From the NCBI GenBank assembly GCA_022009855.1, contig CP091727.1, positions 2,976,001-3,040,000 on the forward strand: 64,000 nt of DNA, given 5' to 3'. Under the pieces are notes generated by a model. That model saw only the letters and a list, made by a program, of their open reading frames with translations. It did not search any database and was not told the DNA's origin. The translations under genes and the position numbers were made by a program. Below, one piece after another: positions 50,043 through 59,688 of the stretch. This DNA comes from Lentisphaeria bacterium (GTDB lineage: Bacteria > Verrucomicrobiota > Lentisphaeria > Victivallales > Victivallaceae). Within the stretch, counting starts at the first letter, position 1. Every line of letters begins with the position of its first letter.

Positions 50043-51056
50043 TTACCTCCATTGTGTGTATCCGGCTGCCGCCAGAGTGATTTCGTGTACCAGATAGTCG
50101 TGATCGTAACTGTAGGTGCTCTTGCCTTCGCCGCGGATCACTCTCGCCAGTTCTTTGAACTGCTCGACATACCGGTCGGTCTGCGGCGGGAAGCGGAGCG
50201 TGTGCTCGCCCGCCGGGAAACTCCCGGAGTTCTCACCGAGCGAGAGCGAAAGTTCCACCGGACGGCCGTCGAACCGCTCCAGGGGACTGAATTCGATCAC
50301 CCCCCTGCTTCCGGCGATCCGCATCCGGCGCTGACACCCCGGGGCTCTGCTGCTGGAGCGCAGCGTCACCGACGCGTGCGGATACTCCAGCACCGCCATG
50401 CAGCTGTTCCGGGTGGTTTCCGGGCAGCCGGGGGCGGATTTCAGGAAGGGAGTCACCTGTTCCGGCCGCCCCATCGCGGCGACGACGAAGTCGATCAGGT
50501 GGCACCCGAGGTTGTACATGATTCCGCCCCGGAATTTGCCGATGTACTCCTGGTACTCATCGCCGCCGTAGTTATGGTTCATGTCGGCTTCGATTTCGAA
50601 CACCTCGCCGATCAGCTTCTCCCGTACCGCGGCGATGCAGAACTGAAACGCCGGATTGCCGCGGAACATGAACCCCATCTGGAACGGCAGATTCCGTTCA
50701 CGGCAGCCGTCGAGCAGTTTGCGGTAGAGGGCAAGGTCCTCTCCCGCCGGTTTGTCCATGTGCATGGCCAAGTTGTGCTCCATGCAGCGGAGCGCGGTCG
50801 GTACGAGTTCGTTGTTCGGCACCTCCACCGTGACCGCCTGCAGACCGGGATAGTTCAGCACCTCCTCTTCGGTCATCCACTTCAATCCTTCGTAGGGCTG
50901 AAGGTTTTTCCCGGAAAATTTCGGCGTGGTCGAGGTGGCGTTGTCGTCGACGACGCCGACGATTTCAAACAGTTCCGGCAGCCGGCGCAGTGCGGTGATC
51001 TTGCCGGAGGCGTGTTCGTGACAGACGCCGATCTGAGCGATTTTGATCTTTTCCAT
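50043..51056 (-). CDS. Gfo/Idh/MocA-family oxidoreductase
   Basis: Start at 51,056 (MEKIKIAQIGVCHEHASGK) after GGAGG. Rossmann GxGxxH-like IGVCHEH, then the family motif MHMDKPAGED with the catalytic-region Lys, and NLGCHLIDFVVAAMG with a conserved Asp/His pair. 337 residues, intact. These enzymes oxidise or epimerise sugars and cyclitols using NAD(P). It is 14 bases downstream of a paralogue and 4 bases upstream of the quinone oxidoreductase-like gene. Confidence 0.9.
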   Translation of the reverse strand: MEKIKIAQIGVCHEHASGKITALRRLPELFEIVGVVDDNATSTTPKFSGKNLQPYEGLKWMTEEEVLNYPGLQAVTVEVPNNELVPTALRCMEHNLAMHMDKPAGEDLALYRKLLDGCRERNLPFQMGFMFRGNPAFQFCIAAVREKLIGEVFEIEADMNHNYGGDEYQEYIGKFRGGIMYNLGCHLIDFVVAAMGRPEQVTPFLKSAPGCPETTRNSCMAVLEYPHASVTLRSSSRAPGCQRRMRIAGSRGVIEFSPLERFDGRPVELSLSLGENSGSFPAGEHTLRFPPQTDRYVEQFKELARVIRGEGKSTYSYDHDYLVHEITLAAAGYTQWR

Positions 51057-51070
51057 CGGGGAAACCTCCG

Positions 51071-52102
51071 TTATTTCTTCCATTCGGTGTAGCCGGAAAC
51101 GGCGAGAACCGTCTTCTGGACCAGGTGCTCGTGCTCCAGCGTGTAGGGGTTCTGCTTCTCTCCCCGGAGATAGGCTGCGAAATCCTCCAGCTGGTCGATG
51201 TAGCGGTCGCGCATCGGGCCGAAGGTGAGCATGTGCTCGCCCGCGGCGAAGGATTCATTCCCCTCCTTGAGGAAGAATCGCGCCGAGAGCGGCGTGTCGT
51301 TGAACTTCGGGTAGGCGACGTAGCCCTGTTCGAGCGGGCAGAGTTCGAAGGTCGCGTTGGTGCCGCTGACGAAGAGGCGGCGGGAACGCTGGCCGTCCGC
51401 CTGCTGCAGCGCGGTCTGGATCGTGGCGATCGTCTTCGGATAGAGCAATACCGCGTGGCCGTTGTCGTTGAGGCCGTCCGCATCGAGCTGCTGCTGGAAG
51501 GAGACGATCCGGTCCGGCGCGCCGAGCATCGAGATGAGGATGTCGACCAGGTGCGAGCCGAAGTCGAAGATGCCGCCGCCCCGGTAGGTGGAGAGCCACT
51601 GGCGGAACGGCTGACTGTCCCGTCCCCGGCTCATCGAGGTGTAGACTTCGAAGATCTGCCCGAACCACCCTTTGCGGGCGGCATCGATGCAGAACTGGAT
51701 CGCCGGATTGCCGCGGAACATGTAGGCCATCTGCAGAATGACGTGATTTTTCCGGCAGAGGTCGAGCAGTTTGTCGAACTCCTCGAGGTTCTCGCCGCCG
51801 GGTTTATCCATGTGCATGTGGATGCCGCGTTCGGCGCAGCGCATGGCGGTCGGCACAAGTTCGGTCATCTCGGTCTCCACCGCGACGGCGTCGAGGCCGG
51901 GATAATTGAGAATTTCTTCCTGCGACATCCAGCGCAGCCCCTCGTAGCAGGCGCGTTTTCCGAAGGTTTCCCGGTCGACGGGGGATTCGGCGCAGACGCC
52001 GACGATTTCGAACTCCTCCGGCATGGTGCGCATCGTCGCCATCTTGCCTTCGGCGTGCTCGTGGCGGACGCCGATCTGAGCGATTCGGATTCTTTTTTTC
52101 AT
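51071..52102 (-). CDS. Gfo/Idh/MocA-family oxidoreductase
   Basis: MKKRIRIAQIGVRHEHAEGK starts the Rossmann domain; HMHMDKPGGENLEEFD and DFGSHLVDILISMLG are the family's active-site segments. 343 residues, intact. It is clearly paralogous to the next gene (same IGVxHEHAxGK start and the same ending style, GYTEWKK versus GYTQWR), pointing to tandem duplication. A two-step oxidation of one sugar by a heteromeric or sequential pair is a reasonable inference. Confidence 0.9.
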   Translation of the reverse strand: MKKRIRIAQIGVRHEHAEGKMATMRTMPEEFEIVGVCAESPVDRETFGKRACYEGLRWMSQEEILNYPGLDAVAVETEMTELVPTAMRCAERGIHMHMDKPGGENLEEFDKLLDLCRKNHVILQMAYMFRGNPAIQFCIDAARKGWFGQIFEVYTSMSRGRDSQPFRQWLSTYRGGGIFDFGSHLVDILISMLGAPDRIVSFQQQLDADGLNDNGHAVLLYPKTIATIQTALQQADGQRSRRLFVSGTNATFELCPLEQGYVAYPKFNDTPLSARFFLKEGNESFAAGEHMLTFGPMRDRYIDQLEDFAAYLRGEKQNPYTLEHEHLVQKTVLAVSGYTEWKK

Positions 52103-52133
52103 CAGTAACTTCCCTGAAACTTAATGCAACACG

Positions 52134-53132
52134 TTACGCCAGAGTCGTCCAGTCGAAGACGATTCCCATCGGCGGATTCTTCTCTTCCGCGAGCATCCGG
52201 TAGATTTCGTGCGCCTTCTGCGGGGAGACGATCTCCGAAATGATCGGACTGGCCTTGATCTTGCCGTTGGCGACCAGTTTCAGAAAGGCGCGGTAATCAT
52301 CCTGCTCGGTCCAGTGGTACGGGGCGGATTCCAGCTTTGCCCGGCTGCGGGTGTGCGCGCCGAAGAGCTGGACGCCGCGCCCGTGCACGTATTTGTAGAA
52401 GTCGATCGGCACGTCGGAAACCCGGGTGCAGCCGAGCAGGGCAATCCGCCCCTCCCAGGCGACGTACTCCAGCGCCTGCTGGAGCGCGGCGGCGCTGCCG
52501 GTGACTTCGACGATCGCCCGGACCCCTTCGCCGCCGGTGATCTCGCGGATCTGGTCGAGGTAGTCCTTGTCGCCGGGGTTGAGCGCGTAGTCCGCGCCGA
52601 GCTTCATCGCCAGCGCGCGCCGTTCGGGCGAGAAGTCGGAGACGATCATCGGCACCGCACCGCAGAGCAGGGCAACCTGCAGCGCGAACACGCCGAGAAT
52701 GCCCTGACCGGCGACCATGGCGCTTTCGCCGATTTCGAGATGGAGCTTGCGCACGCCGTTGAAGGAGAACGAGGCGATGTGGGCGAATGCGGCGTCGAGC
52801 ATGCTCACCTTCTCCGGAATGCGGACCAGATTCTCATCTTTGACCGAATAGAGCTGGTGTCCCGCCCAGTTGACCACCACCCGGTCGCCGACTTTGACTT
52901 TGCTGACCGCGTCGCCGACCTGAACCACTTCCCCCGCGCCGCAGTAGCCCGTCATGTAGGGGAAGGTGGGGTGGGCGTTCGGCATATCCATCGACCAGGC
53001 GCGTTCGGTGCCCGCGCTGACCACGGTGTAGAAGTTACGGATCAGCACCTGATCCGGCTTGAGTTCTGGAGTTTCCGTCTCCTTGAGCGTCGCGTTGCTG
53101 ACCGACTCCATGATGATCTGATAGTTCTTCAT
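52134..53132 (-). CDS. Zinc-type alcohol dehydrogenase-like (MDR) enzyme
   Basis: MKNYQIIMESVSNATLKETE begins the GroES-like domain, with SAGTERAWSMDMPNAHPTFP as in the sugar/bacteriochlorophyllide-type MDR group that has lost the usual zinc Cys/His pattern. The nucleotide-binding domain shows VAGQGILGVFALQVALL and VSDFSPERRALAMKLGAD. 332 residues, intact; AGGAG precedes the start. First gene of the four-gene operon. Substrate is probably a sugar or cyclitol. Confidence 0.85.
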   Translation of the reverse strand: MKNYQIIMESVSNATLKETETPELKPDQVLIRNFYTVVSAGTERAWSMDMPNAHPTFPYMTGYCGAGEVVQVGDAVSKVKVGDRVVVNWAGHQLYSVKDENLVRIPEKVSMLDAAFAHIASFSFNGVRKLHLEIGESAMVAGQGILGVFALQVALLCGAVPMIVSDFSPERRALAMKLGADYALNPGDKDYLDQIREITGGEGVRAIVEVTGSAAALQQALEYVAWEGRIALLGCTRVSDVPIDFYKYVHGRGVQLFGAHTRSRAKLESAPYHWTEQDDYRAFLKLVANGKIKASPIISEIVSPQKAHEIYRMLAEEKNPPMGIVFDWTTLA

Positions 53133-53337
53133 CGCATGTTCTCCTGGGTGGAGCCAATTTCAAAAAGATTGGCTTTTTCTTGTAAATAACTCTTTTTCTC
53201 ATGTGCCAAGCCCATCTTGACACATCCAGTACGACTTTTTTCAAAAAAGCCGTAAAAATCGATTTTTTTGTGAGAACCTCCTTTCCCGTTGCCACAGGAG
53301 TTGCATTTTTTCAATTTTTAATCGGACTTAAATCAAT

Positions 53338-54454
53338 CTATTCAAGCATGTTGAACAGTTGCTTCACCGTAATGGCGATTACGCCGAACATCAGATGACA
53401 CAGGACTTTCCAATGCCCTTTCACCCTGACATGACGTGCGCCATAGTTGTCTTTCAAATCCGAATTTACCCGCTCAACCGTTGAACGCTCCCGATAACGA
53501 ATCTTTCGGGCAGGAGGCAATTCAACCGTTCCTCCCCGCCGTGGATTGGGATCAATAACCGGAATATGTCCCATCTTTTTCGAAACAGCCTTGATTTCTT
53601 CCGCGTCATAGGCGCAATCCGCTAAATCATACAGAATTTTTGCTCGTGCCGAAGACATCTGTATCAAAGGGATTGCCGCTTGACTGTCGTGCAATGAGGC
53701 TGAACTTAAAATCGCAGCTAGTGGAACTTCCCCGTCCCCAACCGCAAGATGGAGTTTGTAGCCGCACCAATAGGACGTTTTACCTTTGCTGTCGCGTTTA
53801 CCGCCCCAGTCGCAACCTTGCGGGAGATCGGCAAGATTCTCCGGTAGTGTTTGATGCACTTGCAATTCAAGCCGCCGGGTTTTGATCTCTGCGATTTCCT
53901 GTTTGGACAACGCCGCTTTCTCCGCTATACTTTTTCGCCCGCGTTTCTTCTTGAGCTTGAGCTTCGGCTTGTTTTTTGCGGCAAGCTTTTTCGCGACCGA
54001 TGATTGCGGTTGAATCAAGGCTTGCGTGTCCCACCAATTTGTCGGTATAATTTTCCCGAACAACTGCCGCATGGATTGCATTGCAGACTTTCTCCCGGGA
54101 AAAATTCCGAACGCTCTTGAAAATGTCGCTTCGGAGGGGACTTCTCCTCGATATTCCCAACCGCAAAGCCTGCGTAAACTCGGATTTGTTTTCAAATTTT
54201 CAATCAACCCCTTCGTCGTCGGAAAGTCATAGACCGCTTTCAAGAAAAATGCCCGAAGCATTTTCTCCCGGTCTTTCATCGGCCGTCCCAATCCCGCTCC
54301 AGCGTAGCGTGCTGGTGATGAATCGTGACGGCTTAATCATTTCAACAATTCGCAAAAACTCCTTCATTTTTGCGGTTAATTCGCACAATTCTTCTTCCAG
54401 CAGTGGAAAAAGATATGTTTCCATTGTAAAGTAAAGCTTCGGCAGATCGTTCAT
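53338..54454 (-). pseudogene. IS5/IS1182-like transposase (frameshifted)
   Basis: MNDLPKLYFTMETYLFPLLE then RPMKDREKMLRAFFLKAVYD, SEATFSRAF, LVGHASLDSTAI (first catalytic Asp), ILYDLADCAYDAEEI (second Asp) and RSTVERVNSDLKDNYGARHV (Glu). This is the DDE layout of IS5/IS1182-type transposases. Frame changes are needed near 54,300, 54,115 and 53,965; joined length about 370 residues. Clear terminal repeats were not found by eye, so element limits are unknown. It lies between the dehydrogenase operon promoter and the SDR gene. Confidence 0.75.
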
Positions 54455-54556
54455 TTTTCCTCCAGGTTTGCTACCCCTAAGTTAAAATGAACCTTCTGCC
54501 TCTTTTTCATCCCCCAAAATTAAAAACTTTTGAAATTACCTCGGGTGGATTGGTTT

Positions 54557-55301
54557 TCAAGGCTGGAGCAGCAGCCGGCCGCCGTCGATCACGTGGGAGG
54601 AACCGGTGATGAAGGCCGCCTTGTCCGAGCAGAGATAGAGGATGAAATCGACCAGTTCGATCGGTTCCGCCGCCCGGCCGAGCAGGGTTTTCATGTTTGC
54701 CATGCCGGGGCGGGTCAGCACCGGTCCCGGGATTACGCAGCAGGCACGGACGTTGTACGGAGCGCCCAGGATCGCCAGCGATTTGGTCATTCCCTTCATG
54801 GCGCTCTTCTCCGCCGAGTAGTCGAGCGAGGGGCCGTTGCCGCCCTGTTCACCGGTCACGGAGCCGAAGTTGATGATGACGCCGCGGCGGCGCTCCATCA
54901 TGCCGCCGAGAATGGCGCGGCAGCAGTAGATGGCGCCGCGCAGATTGACGTCGAGCCCCCAGTCGATCACTTCGATCGGGAGTTTTTCAAAGCTGGCGTA
55001 GTTGTTGCAGCAGCGCCCGGACATGCCGCCGGCACAGTTGAGCAGAATGTCCACCGACCCGAAGGTCTCGACCGCCTTCTTCTCCGCCTGTTCCACTTCG
55101 GGATACTTGCGGATGTCCACCACCAGCGGCAGGACGTTGCCGCCTGCGGCGCGGATTCCCTCCGCCGCCTTTTCCAGCGCCGCCTGATTGACGTCGCACA
55201 GCACGACGTTTGCGCCCGCTTCCGCCAGCTTCTGCCCGGAGAGCAGGCCCATGCCGGGAGGCGCCTCCGGTGATGAATGCGGTTCTTCCTGTGAATTCCA
55301 T
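54557..55301 (-). CDS. Short-chain dehydrogenase/reductase
   Basis: MEFTGRTAFITGGAS leads into the TGxxxGxG nucleotide site; adding one G at about 55,264 gives TGGASRGMGLLSGQKLAEAG. Other motifs are LLNCAGG and the catalytic Tyr-x3-Lys in LDYSAEKSAM with the upstream Ser in INFGSVTG. PGPVLTRPG and SHVIDGGRLL close the domain. About 248 residues. It is divergent from a LacI-type regulator that probably controls it. Substrate likely a sugar or polyol. Confidence 0.85.
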
Positions 55302-55504
55302 ATTTCGATCTCCTTCGCGTTGCCGTTCGCGCCGCCGCCTCTCGCGGCGGTATGTTTTCTGCCCTGGAATATAGTATATTCGGTTTTCAGCTCCGGAACA
55401 ACCGCCCTTTTGACTTCTTTCTGAAAAAAATTGCGCAAACAGCGATTTGTTTTCACAAAAATCGTGTTATATTGTAAATGAATCATAAAAAAGGAAAATA
55501 CGGT

Positions 55505-56467
55505 ATGAAAATTCAGGAAATCGCCCGGCTGGCGGGGGTTTCGACCGCCACAGTCTCCCGGGTGTTCAGTCACCATCCGAGCATCCGGCCGGAGGTGAGG
55601 GAGCATGTGTTCGCCGTCGCCCGCCAGTACGGATACCACCCGCGCCTCTCGACCCGGCAGCGGAATGTGGTGATCATCACGCCGTACAATTCGGTCTATC
55701 CGGTGCAGAGCTGTGTGGATATGATTCTGATGGCGCTGACGCAGGAGCTGCCGAAACGGGGGTTCCGGCTGGAGATTCTGCCGGTCAACAACCGCGAACG
55801 GCTCGACAGCATCCAGTTCTGCGCGGCGGTGGCGATCGGGGGCGGAACCGGCGGAGTTCGCCGACTGGGGGGCGCGGTTCCCGGTGCCGCTGGTCATCGT
55901 GGACCGCGAGGGGAGAGCGGCGCCTCCGACATTCATTTCGTTCATTCGGATGAGGAGCAGGGGATGCGGATTGCGGTGGATCACCTGTTCCGCAGCGGCT
56001 GCCGCCGGATCGGCTGCATCGTCCACGGCTCCCCCGGCACCGGCAACACCGACCGGCGCTGCGCGGCAATCCGCCGGGCGCTGGAGGAGCGGAGTCTCCC
56101 CGCCGGGGATTCCCTGCTCCTCTGTTCCGGACCGGGGTCGGAAACCTATGTCGAGCTGATCGGCAAGCTGCTTCGGCAGGGGGTGGACGCCCTCTTCTGC
56201 CCGGGCGGAAATGCCGGAATCGTCTCGCTCTACGCCTTCTCGCTCTACAACCGCCGGGTGCCGGACGACATCTCGCTGATCGCGTCGGAACAGACCTTTT
56301 TCTCGCGTTACGCGGTGCCGCCGCAGACCACCATCACCCCGGATTATCCGGCGATGGCGTCGGCGACAGTCGATATTATCGAAGCACGGCTCGACGGACA
56401 GATGGCGCCGCCGTCGGTGGTGCTTCCCTACAGTCTGCTTTCGCGCGAAAGCGTTGCCGTCCGCTGA
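55505..56467 (+). CDS. LacI-family transcriptional regulator
   Basis: Start at 55,505 (MKIQEIARLAGVSTATVS) after AAAGGAAAA. The helix-turn-helix and hinge (RVFSHHPSIRPEVREHVF) are followed by a sugar-binding periplasmic-type domain (EEQGMRIAVDHLFRSGCRRI, ISLIASEQTFFSRYAVPP). Between about 55,840 and 55,912 the frame is wrong but returns, so two indels compensate; the alternative frame there reads FPVPLVIVDREG as expected. About 320 residues. Likely represses the divergent SDR gene and perhaps the GH13 gene downstream. Confidence 0.85.
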   Translation: MKIQEIARLAGVSTATVSRVFSHHPSIRPEVREHVFAVARQYGYHPRLSTRQRNVVIITPYNSVYPVQSCVDMILMALTQELPKRGFRLEILPVNNRERLDSIQFCAAVAIGGGTGGVRRLGGAVPGAAGHRGPRGESGASDIHFVHSDEEQGMRIAVDHLFRSGCRRIGCIVHGSPGTGNTDRRCAAIRRALEERSLPAGDSLLLCSGPGSETYVELIGKLLRQGVDALFCPGGNAGIVSLYAFSLYNRRVPDDISLIASEQTFFSRYAVPPQTTITPDYPAMASATVDIIEARLDGQMAPPSVVLPYSLLSRESVAVR

Positions 56468-56477
56468 AAACAGCGCT

Positions 56478-57767
56478 TCAGAGCGGCCTGACAATCCAGC
56501 CGCCCGACGGCAGCGCCGCCTGTTCGCCCGCTCCCGGAGCGGAGAACTTCGTTTCCGCAGGGGCATCGCTCAAATTGACCGCGACGAGAAGCGTCTCCTC
56601 TGACGTGCGGCGGAGGTAGGAGAGCACCTGTTTCGGGGTGCTGTTGTCGACTTTGACCACTTCGCCGCTCTGCAGGGCGTGGCTGCCGCGGCGCAGTTCG
56701 ACCAGTTTGCGGATCAGCCGCATCCGGCCTTCGCCCGCCGGAGTGAGACCGCGCGCCCAGTCCACCACCAGATTTTTTCCGGTGAAGCGGTTGCTGAAGA
56801 GCGAGTGCCGTCTGCCGTCGGCCACCTCCTGCCCGTTGTAGAGGAAGGGTACGCCGTTCATGGTGAAGAGCACGGCGAGCGCGGCATCGACCATGGCGTT
56901 CCTGCCGTTCCGTTCCGGACGGGCGTCGTAGTTGTCGCTGGCGATGTCGTGGTTGTCGAAACAGCGCAGGAAGCAAAGTCCCGGTTCACGGTAGAGCGGG
57001 TGTTCCTCCCACATCGTCCAGAACTCTTCGGCGGTTTTCTCCCCTTTCAGAATGTCGTTGAGGAGAAAACTGAAGGCGAAGGAGTAGTTGGCGTCGAATG
57101 CGGACTTCTGGTCCGCGGTCGGGGCACTTTCGCTTTCCGCCAGCAGGAGGGGGGTGGCTTTCCAGCGCTCCATGCGGCGGCGACCCTCCTCCCAGAAGTC
57201 GAGCGGAACCGCACCGCTCACGTCGCAGCGGTAGCCGTCGACGTCGAATTCGCGGAGGAAGTACTCCATATTGCTCCAGAGGTACTCCCGAAGCTCCGGA
57301 TTGTCGAAGTTCAGCTGCGGAAAGTGCCATCTGCCGTTGACCGGATTGCCGTTTTCATCGCGTTTCACGAAATCCGGATGCTCTTCCAGACAGCGTGCGG
57401 CGGGGCCGCAGTGAAAATAGACCAGGTCGAGCAGCACCAGGAGTTTCAACTTGTGGGCGGTGCTGACGAAACTGCGCAGATCCTCATCGGCGCCGTACTC
57501 CGGATCGACGGCGAAGTAGTCGCTGATCCGGTAAGGATTTTTCGGATTCTCCATGCCGGACTGCCGCTGACGTTCGCTCCAGAACTCCCGCCGTTCATCC
57601 CCGTCGGCCAGCACGACCGGGCAGAGGTAGACCACGTCGACGCCGAGAGAGGCGATGTGCGGCAGCAGCTGTTCCGCCGCGGCCAACGTGCCGTCAAGCG
57701 TGAAGCTGCGCAGAAAAATTTGATAGACAACACTTCCCTTTGACAGTCGATTTTTTTGCCCATCCAT
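56478..57767 (-). CDS. Alpha-amylase-family (GH13) glycosidase
   Basis: This intact 429-residue protein has the GH13 barrel. VDGYRCDVSGAVP carries the nucleophile Asp, LLLAESES the acid/base Glu, and LRCFDNHDIAS the third carboxylate. ADEDLRSFVSTAHKLKLLVL and LDLVYFHCGP are the preceding barrel strands. No signal peptide, so it is probably cytoplasmic. AAGGAG lies before the ATG. It acts on alpha-glucans or oligosaccharides. It is convergent with the LacI-type gene, 10 bases apart. Confidence 0.9.
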   Translation of the reverse strand: MDGQKNRLSKGSVVYQIFLRSFTLDGTLAAAEQLLPHIASLGVDVVYLCPVVLADGDERREFWSERQRQSGMENPKNPYRISDYFAVDPEYGADEDLRSFVSTAHKLKLLVLLDLVYFHCGPAARCLEEHPDFVKRDENGNPVNGRWHFPQLNFDNPELREYLWSNMEYFLREFDVDGYRCDVSGAVPLDFWEEGRRRMERWKATPLLLAESESAPTADQKSAFDANYSFAFSFLLNDILKGEKTAEEFWTMWEEHPLYREPGLCFLRCFDNHDIASDNYDARPERNGRNAMVDAALAVLFTMNGVPFLYNGQEVADGRRHSLFSNRFTGKNLVVDWARGLTPAGEGRMRLIRKLVELRRGSHALQSGEVVKVDNSTPKQVLSYLRRTSEETLLVAVNLSDAPAETKFSAPGAGEQAALPSGGWIVRPL

Positions 57768-57869
57768 GAAAACTTCTCCTTGTATTGAGCTTGATCTGCC
57801 TTATATTATACTGGAATTCACTGTTTCCGGCAATGGCCGGAGTGACGATTTTTTAACCGATGTGATGAA

Positions 57870-58726
57870 ATGACCGATTGGGAAAACCGGGCGAGAACCA
57901 TTCCGAATCCCGAGAACTATTTCCGGGGGCGCTCCATCTCCGTCGGATTCCGGCTGCCGGGGGAGCATCCTGCTCTATTTTCACGACTATCCGCATGAGA
58001 AGACCATTATCAGCACCCGTTATATGCTGATTCTGCCGACGGTGCCGCTGGAGTATCAGGTGGCGGGGTCCCCGGTCCCGCTGGCACCGGGGAGGCGCTG
58101 CTGGTGCACCCTTTTCTGCAGCGGAGCGTGCCGGAGCGGAGTCGCCGCTGTGACCGGCTGATCGTCTCCCTTTGAGGCGGAGGGGGATGAGGATTACTTG
58201 CCGCCCGATCCGGTGATGCAGCTGACGGAAACCGCTTCGCTCCATGTCAGCCACCTGGTCGACCGCTACCTTGCCGAAGATACGCTGGGGGCGCTCTTTG
58301 AACTGGTCCTTCTGCTGCGGGGAGCTGGGGCGCTCTCCGGCCGGCCGGAAACTGCCGTCGCTCTCGCCGCCGGTGAGCCGGGTGCTCCACCGGATCAATC
58401 AGGAGCCGGTCCAGCCGGTTTCCATCAAGGAGCTGGCGGACTTCTCCGGACTCTCCGCCAGCCATCTGCGCTGGCTTTTCCGGCAGGAGATGGGGATCTC
58501 CCTCGGCGAATATCTCACGAAACAGCGGCTCACCGGGGCGCGGCGACTGCTGGAGGAGAGTTCCCTGCCGGTCGGGGAGATCGCACGGCGGTGCGGATAC
58601 GGTTCGATCTACGCCTTCAGCCGCTTCTTCCGCCGGGAGGCGGGGATGTCGCCCCGCGCCTACCGGCTCTCGGAACGGCGGAGCCGCCGTTCCGCTTCCG
58701 GTTCGGAGGCAAGCCGGCTCCAGTAG
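57870..58726 (+). CDS. AraC-family transcriptional regulator (frameshifted N-terminus)
   Basis: The C-terminal 110 residues hold two helix-turn-helices: PVSIKELADFSGLSASHLRW and VGEIARRCGYGSIYAFSRFF with the RREAGMSPRAYR ending, diagnostic of AraC/XylS. Upstream, MTDWENRARTIPNPENYFRG and, in shifted frames, LYFHDYPHEKTIISTRYMLI look like a cupin-type ligand domain. Frame changes near 57,970, 58,090 and 58,175 and one about 58,370 must be bridged; about 285 residues in total. The 3' end overlaps the convergent dus gene by 67 bases. Target probably the neighbouring sugar genes. Confidence 0.75.
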
Positions 58727-59688
58727 CTTTCGGCGTGTTCCCGGATCGCGAAGTCGAGAAACTCCCGGAATTCATTCCAGGTGGCGAGATAGGAGATCTT
58801 CGCTCGCACCGGGCCAGGGAAGCCGCGTCCCCGGAAGTAGTCATGCAGTACTTTGCGTGCCATACACATCGCGCTCGTTTCGCCGTAGAGCTCGACCATT
58901 CCGGCGATGTGCCGCTCCACCAGAATTCGCCACTCTTCGAGTGTCGGCGGCGTGTAGGCCTCCGCTTCGGCAATTTCGCGGAAGAGCCACGGATTGCCCA
59001 TCGCGCCGCGCGCGAGCATCACCGCGTCACAGCCGGTTTCGCGCCGGATCTCCCGGTATTTTTCCAGCGACGTCACGCCGCCGTTGGCGATGATCTGCAA
59101 TTCCGGCAGCGCCTCGCGCACCGTCCGGATGATGTCGAAGGCGACCGGTCCGGCGTAGAACGCCTCCCGGATTCTGCCGTGGATGGTGACCGCCCGCGCT
59201 CCCAGCGCCGCGAGGCCGCGGACCAGTTCGAGCGTCGGCGCCGGATCGTCGAGGGTGACGATCCGGATCTTCGCCGTGACCGGGTGGCGCGACCGTTCGG
59301 CGAGGATCCGGAAACAGGCGAGCGCCTGCTCCCGGTGGCGGCCGAGTTCCGCTCCGGCGCCCTTCTTCACCACCTTCGGCACCGGACAGCCGAGGTTGAA
59401 ATCCAGCAGCGAGAAGTCATACTCATTGAGCACATCCACCGCCTTCTTCAGAAATTCATGGTCGGCGCCCACCAGCTGGACGCCGAGAAACTCCTCCTCC
59501 TCTCCGCGCAGAAGCATCCCTTCGGAACGTTTTCGGGCGTAGGCGAGCGAGGCGGCGTCCACCATTTCGGTGAAGGCAAAGCGGCAGCCGCACTCCCGCG
59601 CCGCGCGGCGGTAGGGCAAATCGGTGTAGCCGGAGAGCGGCGCGAGAATCAACGCATCCGGCGGGTAAGGGGCGGAAATGTGGCTCAT
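58660..59688 (-). CDS. dus: tRNA-dihydrouridine synthase
   Basis: Intact 342 residues. APLSGYTDLPYRRAARE starts the FMN barrel, DFNLGCPVPKVVKKGAG holds the catalytic Cys, AVTIHGRIREAFYAGPV and IIANGGVTSLEKYREI bind FMN, and MLARGAMGNPWLFREI closes the barrel. It reduces uridine in tRNA. Start (ATG at 59,688) overlaps the sigma factor stop (ATGA), so the genes are coupled. The 3' end overlaps the convergent AraC-type gene by 67 bases. Confidence 0.92.
   Translation of the reverse strand: MSHISAPYPPDALILAPLSGYTDLPYRRAARECGCRFAFTEMVDAASLAYARKRSEGMLLRGEEEEFLGVQLVGADHEFLKKAVDVLNEYDFSLLDFNLGCPVPKVVKKGAGAELGRHREQALACFRILAERSRHPVTAKIRIVTLDDPAPTLELVRGLAALGARAVTIHGRIREAFYAGPVAFDIIRTVREALPELQIIANGGVTSLEKYREIRRETGCDAVMLARGAMGNPWLFREIAEAEAYTPPTLEEWRILVERHIAGMVELYGETSAMCMARKVLHDYFRGRGFPGPVRAKISYLATWNEFREFLDFAIREHAESYWSRLASEPEAERRLRRSESR

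Noticed and set aside
53151..53178. Hairpin agccaat/attggct with T-run upstream of the MDR dehydrogenase
   Set aside because: It could be a terminator on the plus strand, but no plus-strand gene precedes it; a role in the minus-strand leader cannot be shown.
49929..53189. Series of long plus-strand frames opposite the dehydrogenase operon
   Set aside because: Each mirrors one minus-strand gene with recognisable family motifs, and none has its own.
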